17,326 nt of DNA, from contig JAEDJH010000030.1 of assembly GCA_016296415.1 (NCBI GenBank), forward strand, positions 1 through 17,326. Direction: 5' to 3'. Positions 7,392 to 15,620 of this stretch are shown in pieces. The translations under genes were made by a program, and so were the position numbers. The stretch comes from Clostridia bacterium (lineage in GTDB: Bacteria; Bacillota; Clostridia; Christensenellales; CAG-138). Position 1 is the stretch's first letter. Each line of letters opens with the position of its first letter. Under the pieces are notes generated by a model. That model had not been told where the DNA came from. It was given only the letters and a program-made list of their open reading frames with translations, and searched no databases.

Positions 7392-7421
7392 AAAAAAGGG
7401 GCGCTGAATGAACTGCGCCCC
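7392..7421 (-). terminator. Terminator of pnp
   Basis: On the minus strand a perfect 7-bp GGGGCGC/GCGCCCC stem (7421-7415 with 7404-7398) with a 10-base loop is followed by six U (7397-7392). It lies 28 nt after the pnp stop codon. Confidence 0.85.
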
Positions 7422-7448
7422 GGTTCCGGCTAAACCGATTTATGCTTT

Positions 7449-9542
7449 TTATCTTTTCTCGTCGGGCAAAAGTCCCTTGCGGGTAAGGTCGATTTTGCCG
7501 TCGGGCTTGATGTCGATTACACGGACGAGAATTTCGTCACCGATGGCAACAACGTCCTCGACCTTCTCAACACGCCTGTTGGCGAGCTTTGAAATGTGGA
7601 CAAGTCCCTTCTTGCCGGGCTTTATCTCAACCTGTGCGCCGATGGGCAGAATGGATACGACCTTGCCAAGATATACGTCACCGACCTCAATATCCTTTAC
7701 GATCGCCTCTATCATGCGCTTTGCCTCGGTTGCCGCAGCCTCGTCAGGGGAAGCGATGAATACACGACCGTCATCCTCGATGTCGATTTTAACGCCGGTG
7801 GTGGCGATGATCTTGTTGATGGTCTTGCCGCCGGTGCCGATAACCTCACGTATCTTGTCGGGATGGATGGAGAAGCGGAGGATGCGGGGTGCATACTGCG
7901 ACATTTCCTCGCGGGGAGCGTCAAGGGTTTCGAGCATTTTGCCGAGTATGAACATCCTGCCCTTGCGAGCCTGTTCGAGGGCACGGGTGAGGATCTCCTC
8001 GTTGATGCCCTTTATCTTTATATCCATCTGAATGGCGGTGATGCCGTCCTTCGTTCCGGCTACCTTGAAGTCCATGTCGCCGAGGAAGTCCTCAAGCCCC
8101 TGAATGTCGGTAAGGACGACTATTTTGCCGCTTTCCTCGTCCTGTATAAGACCCATTGCAACGCCGGCTACGGGCTTTTTGATCGGAACGCCTGCGTCCA
8201 TGAGAGCAAGGGTGCTTGCACAAATGGATGCCTGCGATGTGGAGCCGTTGGAGCTGATGACTTCGGAAACGAGCCTTATGGCATAGGGGAAGTCGTCCTC
8301 GTTGGGGATCATGGGGAGAAGCGCACGCTCGGCGAGTGCACCGTGACCTATTTCACGGCGTCCGGGACCTCTTACGGGACGGGTTTCGCCGACGCTGTAC
8401 GGGGGCATATTGTACTGGTGCATATAGCGCTTGTATTCTTCTTCGCCTATGCCGTCAAGTGTCTGACCGTCGCCCATCGCTCCAAGCGTTGCAACGGTAA
8501 GCACCTGAGTCTGACCACGGGTGAATACCGCACTGCCGTGCGTTCGCTCGAACATTCCCACCTCGCACCAGATGGGGCGTATATCCTCGTAGGAACGACC
8601 GTCGGGACGAATGCCCCTGTTGATTATCTTATCACGAACTATCTCCTTGGTGAAGCCGTAGAGGATGTTGTCTATATCCTTTGCGGAATCGGGAAACTCG
8701 TCCTCAAAGTGCGCTATGGTTTCTTCTTTTACCTGGTTGGAACGGTTTTCACGCTCCTTGCGGTCGAAGGTGTCGAGCGCCCATACCATGTTGTTGAAGG
8801 CGTGCTCTCTTACCTTTTCGGCAAGCTCCTCGCAGGGCTTGTACACGTTTACGTCGCACTTGGGCTTTCCGACTTCCTTTGCGATATTGTCGATGAACTC
8901 GACAATCTTTTTAATTTCCTCGTGGGCGAAAAGGATGGCGTCGAGCATTTCCTTTTCGGAAACCTCGCTTGCGCCCGCCTCGACCATCATAACGGCGTCA
9001 CGGGTGCCGGCAACGGTCAGGTTCATTCTCGAAACCTCACGCTGGATACTGTTTGGGTTGATAATGTATTCGCCGTCAACGTAGCCCACGTTTACCGCAC
9101 CGGTCGGACCCATGAAGGGTGCTTCGCTGATAGAGAGCGCGACCGACGAGCCGATCATGGCAAGTATGTCGGGCTGGACGTCCTGCTCTACCGACATGAC
9201 GGTTGCGATGACCTGTATATCGTTGTAAAATCCCTTCGGGAAAAGCGGGCGCAGGGGTCTGTCGATAAGCCTTGAGGTGAGTATCGCCTTTTCGGTGGGA
9301 CGCCCTTCACGCTTGATAAAGCCGCCGGGGATCTTGCCGACCGAGTACATCTTTTCCTCAAACTCAATGGACAGCGGCAGAAAATCCACGCCGTCCCTTG
9401 CAGACTTGGCAACGGTTGCGCAAACCAGCACCGCAGTGTCACCGCAGCGGACAAGGCACGAGCCGCCTGCCTGCTCGCAGTATTTTCCGGTTTCGACGAT
9501 AAGCGTCCTTCCCGAAACTTCTGTTTTGAATTCTCTGAACAT
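7449..9542 (-). CDS. pnp: Polyribonucleotide nucleotidyltransferase (PNPase)
   Basis: Phosphorolytic 3'-to-5' exoribonuclease of mRNA decay, a homotrimer in the cytosol. The 697 residues have the full domain order: first RNase PH domain (about 10-145), helical linker, second catalytic RNase PH domain (about 310-540) with RGPGRREIGHG (391-401), the phosphate-binding SNGSTSQAS (431-439) and metal ligands in GDMDFKVAGT (Asp489, Asp491), then a KH domain (about 553-612, with IGTGGKTI) and an S1 domain (about 620-690, with GLVHISKL). Length is normal. ATG 9542 follows AAGGAG at good spacing. It stands alone between its own promoter and terminator; the common partner rpsO is not adjacent. Confidence 0.97.
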   Translation of the reverse strand: MFREFKTEVSGRTLIVETGKYCEQAGGSCLVRCGDTAVLVCATVAKSARDGVDFLPLSIEFEEKMYSVGKIPGGFIKREGRPTEKAILTSRLIDRPLRPLFPKGFYNDIQVIATVMSVEQDVQPDILAMIGSSVALSISEAPFMGPTGAVNVGYVDGEYIINPNSIQREVSRMNLTVAGTRDAVMMVEAGASEVSEKEMLDAILFAHEEIKKIVEFIDNIAKEVGKPKCDVNVYKPCEELAEKVREHAFNNMVWALDTFDRKERENRSNQVKEETIAHFEDEFPDSAKDIDNILYGFTKEIVRDKIINRGIRPDGRSYEDIRPIWCEVGMFERTHGSAVFTRGQTQVLTVATLGAMGDGQTLDGIGEEEYKRYMHQYNMPPYSVGETRPVRGPGRREIGHGALAERALLPMIPNEDDFPYAIRLVSEVISSNGSTSQASICASTLALMDAGVPIKKPVAGVAMGLIQDEESGKIVVLTDIQGLEDFLGDMDFKVAGTKDGITAIQMDIKIKGINEEILTRALEQARKGRMFILGKMLETLDAPREEMSQYAPRILRFSIHPDKIREVIGTGGKTINKIIATTGVKIDIEDDGRVFIASPDEAAATEAKRMIEAIVKDIEVGDVYLGKVVSILPIGAQVEIKPGKKGLVHISKLANRRVEKVEDVVAIGDEILVRVIDIKPDGKIDLTRKGLLPDEKR

Positions 9543-9573
9543 CGAAATTCTCCTTAATATAGTCTTACCCTTT

Positions 9574-9582
9574 ATTATAACA
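9574..9582 (-). promoter_or_regulatory. Extended -10 promoter candidate for pnp
   Basis: On the minus strand TGTTATAAT (9582-9574) gives a perfect TATAAT with the TGn extension. The -35 region, GGTGCA at 17-base spacing, is poor, consistent with an extended -10 type. A start near 9567 would leave a leader of about 25 nt before the ATG at 9542. Confidence 0.55.
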
Positions 9583-9676
9583 CGATATAATTATTTTGCA
9601 CCAGTTATTTTAATAATATAATTTCAAAAACCTTGGAAAAATCATCGCTTTAAGGATGCTTGCCCGAAATTTTCGA

Positions 9677-9705
9677 TTGACAAAGGCGCAAAAATAGCTT
9701 ACTAT
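9677..9705 (+). promoter_or_regulatory. Sigma-A promoter of leuS
   Basis: TTGACA (9677-9682), a 17-base spacer and TACTAT (9700-9705). The predicted start near 9712 falls just before the T-box leader. The interval 9583-9676 between this and the pnp promoter is AT-rich and shows nothing else I can identify. Confidence 0.75.
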
Positions 9706-9711
9706 ACCCAT

Positions 9712-9987
9712 TAAGCCGTCCGTTTGACGGCAAAATTTCAACGGAAAATGCTTTGAAGCGAAAAAGTAAGCTTTCGTATGCTTTCAGAGAGCCGCAGTTC
9801 GGTGCGATGCGGCAAGCGAAAAAAGCCGAAACTCATCGCGGAGCATCGGTGCCGAACGATACAGTAAGCATCGGCGCAATCCTGCGTTAAAGGACTTGAG
9901 CGGGCGGCGGCACGTTAAAACGGTGCTGCGGTCAAATTGAGTGGTACCACGGAAGTAAGCCTTTCGTCTTAATTAAAGACGGGAGGC
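9712..9987 (+). promoter_or_regulatory. Leucine-specific T-box riboswitch leader
   Basis: Senses uncharged tRNA-Leu and permits leuS transcription by antitermination. A hairpin (9715-9731) lies at the 5' end. Stem I has its base at 9748-9754 with 9840-9846, an AGUA loop-E motif (9765-9768), AGAGAG (9786-9791) in the distal part, and the specifier loop with CUC (9832-9834), a leucine codon. Stem II pairs 9849-9855 with 9871-9877, and stem III 9907-9913 with 9923-9929. The antiterminator is complete: helix A1 9935-9941 with 9968-9974, the 7-nt bulge UGGUACC (9942-9948), helix A2 9949-9955 with 9961-9967. The UGGU would pair with the UGGU-complementary ACCA end, matching the discriminator A of tRNA-Leu. 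All these pairings were found by eye. Confidence 0.93.
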
Positions 9988-10000
9988 ATTTATATTATTT
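9959..10000 (+). terminator. T-box attenuator terminator
   Basis: A 12-bp stem with G-U pairs (9959-9970 with 9976-9987) and a 5-base loop; its 5' arm is the same sequence used by the antiterminator 3' arm, so the two folds are mutually exclusive. The following tract (9988-10000) is only interrupted U-rich, with A at several positions, before the leuS Shine-Dalgarno GGAGGTG at 10001-10007. Confidence 0.75.
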
Positions 10001-10016
10001 GGAGGTGTAAGAAAAA

Positions 10017-12425
10017 ATGGCAGAACGCTACGAACATGGTGCCGTTGAGGCAAAGTGGCAGAAAATATGGGAGGAAGCGCATTGCTTTGAGGCGAGCAGG
10101 GATTATTCAAAGCCAAAGTTTTTTGCGCTTATCGAGTTTCCTTATCCCTCGGGACAGGGTCTGCACGTTGGGCATCCCCGTTCCAACACCGCACTCGACA
10201 TAATATCGAGAAAGCGCAGGATGCAGGGATATAACGTGCTGTATCCCATGGGTTATGACGCATTCGGACTTCCGACGGAAAACTATGCCATAAAGACCGG
10301 AATACATCCCAAGCAGGTCACAAAGAACAACATCGAGCGATTCAGGGAGCAGCTTAAACGCCTCGGCTTCTCGTTCGACTGGTCAAGGGAGATAAACACC
10401 ACCGATCCGTCCTATTACAAGTGGACGCAGTGGATATTCCTCAAGCTTTTTGAAAAGGGGCTTGCGTACAAGGCGGAGATACCGATAAACTTCTGCACCT
10501 CCTGCAAGGTCGGTCTTGCCAATGAGGAGGTTGTGGACGGCGTATGTGAGCGCTGCGGCGGAACGGTCGTGCAGAAGGTACGCAGTCAATGGATGCTCAA
10601 AATAACCGATTATGCACAGCGGCTTATCGACGACCTTGACGGCGTTGACTTTATACCCCGTGTAAAAACACAGCAGATCAACTGGATAGGCCGCAGCGAG
10701 GGCGCAGAGGTGCTTTTCAGGCTGGACGGCGCAGACGACGAGCTGAAGATATACACCACCCGTCCCGACACGATTTTCGGCGCAACCTACATGGTAATTT
10801 CGCCAGAGCATCCCATGCTCAGAAAATATGAGGCGAAAATTAAAAATTCCGACGCAATAAAGGCGTACCGTGAGGCGGCGGCGAAAAAGAGCGACTTTGA
10901 AAGAAGCGAGCTGAACAAGGAAAAGACGGGCGTGCAGATAGACGGCATAGCCGCCGTAAACCCCGCAAACGGCAAAAGGATACCGATATGGGTGTCCGAC
11001 TACGTGCTTATGGGCTACGGAACGGGCGCAATAATGGCGGTTCCGGGACACGATACAAGGGACTGGGAGTTTGCCAGGGAGTTCGGACTTCCCATCATCG
11101 AGGTGGTCGCAGGCGGCGACGTTGACAGAGAGGCTTTTACGGACTGTGCGACGGGCAAGCTTGTTAATTCCGACTTTTTGAACGGTCTTGAGGTCGAACA
11201 GGCCAAAAAGACCATGATAGACTGGCTGGAGAAAAAGGGCATCGGCAGCCGTAAGGTGAACTATAAGCTGAGGGACTGGGTATTTACCCGCCAGCGCTAT
11301 TGGGGCGAGCCGATACCGCTCGTTTACTGCGAGCATTGCGGCTGGACGCCCATACCCTATGAGAGCCTTCCGCTTGAATTGCCCGACGTTGAGGACTTTA
11401 CACCCGGCGACGATGGCTCCTCGGCGCTTATCAGGGCGACGGAATGGATAAACACCACCTGCCCCAAGTGCGGCGCACCGGCAAGAAGGGAAACCGACAC
11501 CATGCCCAACTGGGCCGGTTCAAGCTGGTATTTCCTGCGCTACTGCGATCCGCATAACGATGATGAGCTTGCCGCAAAGGAAGCGTTGGATTACTGGATG
11601 CCCGTCGATTGGTACAACGGAGGTATGGAGCATACGACCCTGCATCTGCTTTACTCAAGATTCTGGCATAAATTCCTGTACGACATAGGCGTTGTATCCA
11701 CCCCCGAGCCGTATATGAGGCGCACGAGCCACGGAATGGTGCTTGGAGAAAACGGCGAAAAGATGTCCAAGTCGAGGGGCAATGTAATAAATCCCGATGA
11801 CTACATTGATTCCATCGGCGCAGATGCCTTCAGAATGTACGAAATGTTCATGGGTGCATTTGACCAGCCAATACCGTGGAGCACTGCCGGCGCAAACGGC
11901 TGCAAGCGCTTCCTTGACAGGGTATGGCGCCTGAGTGATATTCTTACCGAGGGCGAGGGCATACGCCCTGAGCTGATGGCGGCGGTACACGGAACGATAA
12001 AGAAGGTATCCGAGGACTATGAGCGAATGAAGTTCAACACCGCCATTGCTGCCATGATGTCGCTCGTAAACGATATTTACGCCTTCGGCAGCATAACAAA
12101 GGACGAGCTGAGAACGCTTCTCCTGCTGCTTTCGCCCGTTTCGCCGCATATATGCGAGGAAATGAACGAAAAGCTCGGCTATGAGCCGATATACGCCTCC
12201 GCATGGCCCGAGTGGGACGAAAGCGCACTTGTCAAGGCGAGCGTCGAAATCGGCGTACAGCTTAACGGCAAGATAAAGGCGAGGATAAACGTTCCCACCG
12301 GCATGGAGGGCGAGGAACTGAAAGCGGAGGTTTTGAACCATCCCGACGTCAAGCCGCTGCTTGAGGGCAAGACCATACGCAAGGTTATTGCTGTAAAGAA
12401 TATTTTCAATATTGTTGTATCGTAA
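10017..12425 (+). CDS. leuS: Leucyl-tRNA synthetase
   Basis: Class I synthetase that charges tRNA-Leu. The 802-residue bacterial-type enzyme shows the HIGH motif as HVGH (50-53) in PSGQGLHVGHPRSN, a zinc-binding CTSC...CERC set (Cys160, 163, 177, 180), the CP1 editing domain with TTRPDTIFGATY (247-258) and GTGAIMAVPGHDTRD, a second CXXC pair region (CEHCG and CPKCG), the GGMEHTTLHLLYSRFW active-site segment, KMSKS (582-586), an anticodon-binding helical domain and a C-terminal domain ending near VQLNGKIKARI. Length is normal for a Firmicute LeuRS. ATG 10017 follows GGAGGTG with a 9-nt gap. Expression is controlled by the upstream T-box, so leucine starvation should induce it. Confidence 0.98.
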   Translation: MAERYEHGAVEAKWQKIWEEAHCFEASRDYSKPKFFALIEFPYPSGQGLHVGHPRSNTALDIISRKRRMQGYNVLYPMGYDAFGLPTENYAIKTGIHPKQVTKNNIERFREQLKRLGFSFDWSREINTTDPSYYKWTQWIFLKLFEKGLAYKAEIPINFCTSCKVGLANEEVVDGVCERCGGTVVQKVRSQWMLKITDYAQRLIDDLDGVDFIPRVKTQQINWIGRSEGAEVLFRLDGADDELKIYTTRPDTIFGATYMVISPEHPMLRKYEAKIKNSDAIKAYREAAAKKSDFERSELNKEKTGVQIDGIAAVNPANGKRIPIWVSDYVLMGYGTGAIMAVPGHDTRDWEFAREFGLPIIEVVAGGDVDREAFTDCATGKLVNSDFLNGLEVEQAKKTMIDWLEKKGIGSRKVNYKLRDWVFTRQRYWGEPIPLVYCEHCGWTPIPYESLPLELPDVEDFTPGDDGSSALIRATEWINTTCPKCGAPARRETDTMPNWAGSSWYFLRYCDPHNDDELAAKEALDYWMPVDWYNGGMEHTTLHLLYSRFWHKFLYDIGVVSTPEPYMRRTSHGMVLGENGEKMSKSRGNVINPDDYIDSIGADAFRMYEMFMGAFDQPIPWSTAGANGCKRFLDRVWRLSDILTEGEGIRPELMAAVHGTIKKVSEDYERMKFNTAIAAMMSLVNDIYAFGSITKDELRTLLLLLSPVSPHICEEMNEKLGYEPIYASAWPEWDESALVKASVEIGVQLNGKIKARINVPTGMEGEELKAEVLNHPDVKPLLEGKTIRKVIAVKNIFNIVVS

Positions 12426-12444
12426 ACCGAACAGAACGAAAAAA

Positions 12445-12477
12445 CCGGCACGGCGACTTTGTCCGTGTCGGCTTTTT
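12445..12477 (+). terminator. Terminator of leuS
   Basis: A 9-bp stem with one G-U pair (12445-12453 with 12463-12471) and a 9-base loop is followed by CTTTTT. It starts 20 nt after the leuS stop codon, so leuS is monocistronic. Confidence 0.85.
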
Positions 12478-12552
12478 ATTGCGTGCCCCTGTGTCATTAT
12501 TTTAATGCTTCACGAATACAATTCATCAAAAGGATGACTGTGGGGTGATGAT

Positions 12553-12942
12553 ATGGCGCATAAAACTGCGGAAAACCGACCTCTGCCGGCTTTATTGATA
12601 AAGGGCGTGCTGCTTTCAACGATAGCGGCAATTTTGCTCATAACGCTGTTTGCGGTGGCTTTGCAGCAGGGCTGGCTCGGGGCGGAAAGCGTACCGACCG
12701 TTACGACGGTTATAAAGGTGCTGTGTGCGGCGCTTTGCTCGCTCGTTGTTATAGTTAAATACCAAAGGCGTCGCTGGCTTGCCGGTGCGTTGGCGGGCGC
12801 ACTTTTTTCCGTTGCCGCCTTTTGCTGCTTTTCGTTGCTTTCGGCATCGTTCAACGTGGATCTGCTTCTGCTTGCGGACATAGCGATAGGTGCGCTTTCG
12901 GGTGCGCTTACGGCGATGCTTGTGAATCTTGCGGGAAAATGA
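12553..12942 (+). CDS. TIGR04086-like small membrane protein
   Basis: A 129-residue protein with four predicted transmembrane segments (about 14-37, 47-69, 75-98 and 102-128) and short basic loops (KYQRRR after TM2). Length, topology and the glycine/alanine-rich TM3 and TM4 resemble the TIGR04086/YrzE-type membrane proteins of Firmicutes, whose function is unknown; I judge this by general resemblance, not a diagnostic motif. ATG 12553 follows GGGGTGATG, a modest ribosome binding site. A TACAAT (12517-12522) upstream could be a -10, but no good -35 accompanies it. The TGA touches the U-run of the terminator belonging to the convergent regulator; no + strand terminator is visible for this gene. 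Confidence 0.75.
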   Translation: MAHKTAENRPLPALLIKGVLLSTIAAILLITLFAVALQQGWLGAESVPTVTTVIKVLCAALCSLVVIVKYQRRRWLAGALAGALFSVAAFCCFSLLSASFNVDLLLLADIAIGALSGALTAMLVNLAGK

Positions 12943-12971
12943 AAAAAGCCTGCGGACTGTATGCCGCAGGC
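12942..12971 (-). terminator. Terminator of the GntR/FCD regulator
   Basis: A perfect 8-bp GCCTGCGG/CCGCAGGC stem (12948-12955 with 12964-12971), 8-base loop, with six U on the minus strand (12947-12942). On the + strand the hairpin is followed by GGTGGT, so it is not an efficient terminator in that direction. Confidence 0.85.
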
Positions 12972-12989
12972 GGTGGTAAAACGGTATTA

Positions 12990-13655
12990 TCAGAGGTTCG
13001 GAAGATCCATGAGCATCGAGCGTGCGGCCTCCATGTGGGTGCGAAGCACGGCGTCGAGAAGCACGGAGTCCTTTTTGCGGCAGGCTTCGAGTATCCTTCT
13101 GTGATCCTCGATGGAACGGGTCTGCCTGTCGGTGATGGTGTAGAACTGACGGATGTATCTGTCCACGTTGGCATGTAGCTGGTCGATGAGCTGGAACAAC
13201 ACGGGGTTGTTGGCAGGACCGTACAGCGTCATGTGGAACTGAAGGTTGAGATCCTCGAGCTTATGCTGATCGGTTTCGACAACGGATCTTTCGAGGAGCT
13301 TTTCCGCTTCGTCCAAAACATCGTCCGTTATAAGCGGAAGTGCGGCACGCATGGCGCCGAGCTCCAGCATTATTCTGGTGTCCATAATATTCGCTATTTC
13401 TTCTTTGGAAAGCTTCGTCACAACGGCGCCCCTGTTGGGATATATCCTGACAAGCCCCTGCGCCTCGAGCTGTCTGAAGGCTTCACGCACGGGAATATGG
13501 CTCACGCTGAGCGCAGCGGAGATCTCATCCTGCCTGAGCGGGAGACCGCCGGGGAGCACACCCCTAACTATAGCTGTTCTGATTACCTGAAAGACCCAAT
13601 CTCGAGCTGCCATAGTTCTCGGTTGCATTTCGTCAGCTATTCTCTTCAGTTCCAT
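12990..13655 (-). CDS. GntR-family regulator, FadR/FCD subfamily
   Basis: Ligand-responsive DNA-binding protein of 221 residues. The N-terminal winged helix (about 15-80) carries the recognition stretch LSVSHIPVREAFRQLEAQGL and the wing PNRGAVVT. The FCD effector domain (about 90-215) is all helical with a metal/ligand pocket suggested by His141, His185 (EDHRRIL) and His207 (THMEAAR); the residue four before His141, usually acidic, is Asn137. Effector unknown; FCD members often sense organic acids or sugar acids. ATG 13655 follows AAGGAG. It is divergent from the ABC exporter at 13883, which is one possible target besides itself (inference). Confidence 0.9.
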   Translation of the reverse strand: MELKRIADEMQPRTMAARDWVFQVIRTAIVRGVLPGGLPLRQDEISAALSVSHIPVREAFRQLEAQGLVRIYPNRGAVVTKLSKEEIANIMDTRIMLELGAMRAALPLITDDVLDEAEKLLERSVVETDQHKLEDLNLQFHMTLYGPANNPVLFQLIDQLHANVDRYIRQFYTITDRQTRSIEDHRRILEACRKKDSVLLDAVLRTHMEAARSMLMDLPNL

Positions 13656-13672
13656 ACAAATTCTCCTTATTG

Positions 13673-13687
13673 ATTGATCATCACAAT
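13673..13687. promoter_or_regulatory. Possible operator in the regulator leader
   Basis: ATTG, seven bases, CAAT: an inverted repeat between the -10 box and the ribosome binding site of the regulator gene, overlapping the palindrome TGATCA (13675-13680). GntR/FCD proteins commonly bind short AT-rich inverted repeats and repress themselves. The half-sites are short, so this is tentative. Confidence 0.3.
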
Positions 13688-13700
13688 AATAGCTTAATAT

Positions 13701-13729
13701 ATTATACTGTTGGAGACTCGGTTAGTCAA
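13701..13729 (-). promoter_or_regulatory. Sigma-A promoter of the GntR/FCD regulator
   Basis: On the minus strand TTGACT (13729-13724), 17 bases, TATAAT (13706-13701): a near-perfect promoter, with a start near 13694 and a leader of about 40 nt. Confidence 0.85.
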
Positions 13730-13817
13730 TAGCTGTCGAAAAAGAATTTTGTTTGCGGTGCCAATGAAAAGAAAATGCTTCAATATTTCTTATTCGTGTG
13801 AGATTTTAAGGCGTTTT

Positions 13818-13847
13818 TTGCAAATCCTGCGCAATGTGTGTTATAAT
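13818..13847 (+). promoter_or_regulatory. Sigma-A promoter of the ABC exporter
   Basis: TTGCAA (13818-13823), 18 bases, TATAAT (13842-13847), with a TG at 13839-13840 giving an extended -10. The predicted start is near 13854, about 29 nt before the exporter ATG. Confidence 0.75.
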
Positions 13848-13882
13848 GGTATCATGAAAATACTCGGATACGGAGAGAGAAA

Positions 13883-15607
13883 ATGAAAAAAAGCCTTATC
13901 GGAAGATTTGTGAGCTATTACAGGCCGCATCTGCCGCTGTTTTTGCTGGACATGACCTGTGCGCTGATAATCTCGGCGATAGACGTTGCGTTCCCGTGGG
14001 TGTTCAACTACGCCCTTGACAATCTTCTCGGACAGTTTGATAAGCTTTTTGTGATCACCCTGCTGTGCGTGGCGGCATTTTTGCTGAGATCGGGTCTGTA
14101 TTACATTGTCACATACTTTGGACATCAGCTCGGCGTATATATTGAGGCGGATATGCGCAGGGATATATTCACACATCTGCAAAAGCTGTCCTTCAGCTTC
14201 TATGACAAGCAGAGGACAGGTGCGCTTTTGTCAAGATGCACCAACGACCTTTTCGATATAACGGAGCTTTCGCACCACGGCCCCGAGGACGTGTTCATAT
14301 CGCTGCTCACGTTCGGCGGCTCTTTTGTGGTGATGCTTACGATAGAATGGCGGCTTGCCATCGTGCTTATGGCGTCCGTGCCGATAATGATACTGTTTAC
14401 GATGCTTCTGAGAAAGCGCATGAACGTTGCCTCAAAGCGTGTCCGTGAGGGCGTGGCAGTTATAAATGCGGGAATAGAATCCTCCATATCCGGCGCAAGG
14501 GTAGCGAAGGCCTTTGCCAATGAAGAGCATGAGATAAACAAATTCCACAAAGGCAACGCCCGCTTTATAGACTCAAAACGTGACTATTACGGCGCAATGG
14601 GCGTGTTCTTCGGCGGCATGGAGTTTTTTACCAACGTACTCAAGGTTATAGTATTGGGCGTCGGCGGTTATATGATCATGAAGGGAAACCTGAGCGTGCT
14701 CGGACTTACCACATTCTTTCTCTACGTCACCTCATTTGTAAACCCGATAAGAAAGCTTGCGATGTTTGCCGAGACATACACCGTGGGAATGGCGGGCTTC
14801 AGGCGCTTTGCCGAGCTTATGGACACCGAGCCGGAGATAAAGGACGCAGCCGGTGCGGAGAAGCTTGACTCCGTCGTCGGTGACATCGTTTTCGACGACG
14901 TGACGTTTTCTTACGATGACGGCAAAAACGTGCTTGAGAATATCAATCTCAATATAAAGCACGGAAAAAAACTTGCGCTTGTCGGGCCGAGCGGCGGGGG
15001 AAAGACTACGCTTTGCCACCTCATACCGAGATTTTACGAGGTGACCGAGGGCAGGATAACGATAGACGGCAAGGATATACGCAATGCAACCATGCACTCT
15101 TTGAGGGGAAACATAGGCATAGTTCAGCAGGAGGTATTCCTGTTTGCCGACACCATAAAGGAAAACATAAGATACGGCTGCATCACGGCTACGGACGAAG
15201 AGATAGTTGCGGCGGCAAAGGCTGCGGAGATACACGACGACATAATGCTCATGCCGAACGGATACGACACCGTGGTGGGAGAGAGGGGAATGACCCTGTC
15301 CGGCGGGCAGAAGCAGAGGGTATCCATTGCGAGAATATTCCTCAAAAATCCGCCCGTGCTGATACTTGACGAGGCTACGAGCGCACTCGACTCCGCAACC
15401 GAGGCGAAGATAACCGGCGCAATAGACAGGCTGAGCGAGGGAAGGACCACGCTGGTAATTGCTCACAGGCTTTCGACGATAAGGAATGCCGACGAAATAG
15501 TCGTTATAGACGGCGGGCGCATCAGAGAGCGTGGGACTCATTCGGAGCTGATGGCGGCGAACGGAATGTATGCGGAGCTTCAGCTTGCACAGAAAACGAC
15601 ACAGTGA
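13883..15607 (+). CDS. ABC exporter half-transporter (TMD-NBD fusion)
   Basis: Type IV (MsbA/LmrA-like) exporter of 574 residues that dimerises to pump substrate out using ATP. The N-terminal domain (about 1-310) holds six predicted transmembrane helices, and the C-terminal nucleotide-binding domain has Walker A GPSGGGKTT (368-376), Q-loop VQQEVFLF, ABC signature LSGGQ (472-476), Walker B VLILDE (492-497) with catalytic Glu497, and the H-loop histidine in IAHRLS. All catalytic residues are present. The substrate (lipid, drug or peptide) is not determinable; there is no peptidase domain. ATG 13883 follows GGAGAG. A single half-transporter with no partner gene beside it suggests a homodimer. 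Confidence 0.95.
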   Translation: MKKSLIGRFVSYYRPHLPLFLLDMTCALIISAIDVAFPWVFNYALDNLLGQFDKLFVITLLCVAAFLLRSGLYYIVTYFGHQLGVYIEADMRRDIFTHLQKLSFSFYDKQRTGALLSRCTNDLFDITELSHHGPEDVFISLLTFGGSFVVMLTIEWRLAIVLMASVPIMILFTMLLRKRMNVASKRVREGVAVINAGIESSISGARVAKAFANEEHEINKFHKGNARFIDSKRDYYGAMGVFFGGMEFFTNVLKVIVLGVGGYMIMKGNLSVLGLTTFFLYVTSFVNPIRKLAMFAETYTVGMAGFRRFAELMDTEPEIKDAAGAEKLDSVVGDIVFDDVTFSYDDGKNVLENINLNIKHGKKLALVGPSGGGKTTLCHLIPRFYEVTEGRITIDGKDIRNATMHSLRGNIGIVQQEVFLFADTIKENIRYGCITATDEEIVAAAKAAEIHDDIMLMPNGYDTVVGERGMTLSGGQKQRVSIARIFLKNPPVLILDEATSALDSATEAKITGAIDRLSEGRTTLVIAHRLSTIRNADEIVVIDGGRIRERGTHSELMAANGMYAELQLAQKTTQ

Positions 15608-15620
15608 TCAAAAGTATGCA

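Noticed and set aside
7596..9275. Long open frame on the + strand inside pnp (559 codons)
   Set aside because: It is exactly antisense to a complete, motif-rich pnp; its translation is low in family signal and follows from codon bias that leaves few stops on the opposite strand.
10383..11336. 317-codon minus-strand frame inside leuS
   Set aside because: Antisense shadow of leuS with no family signature.
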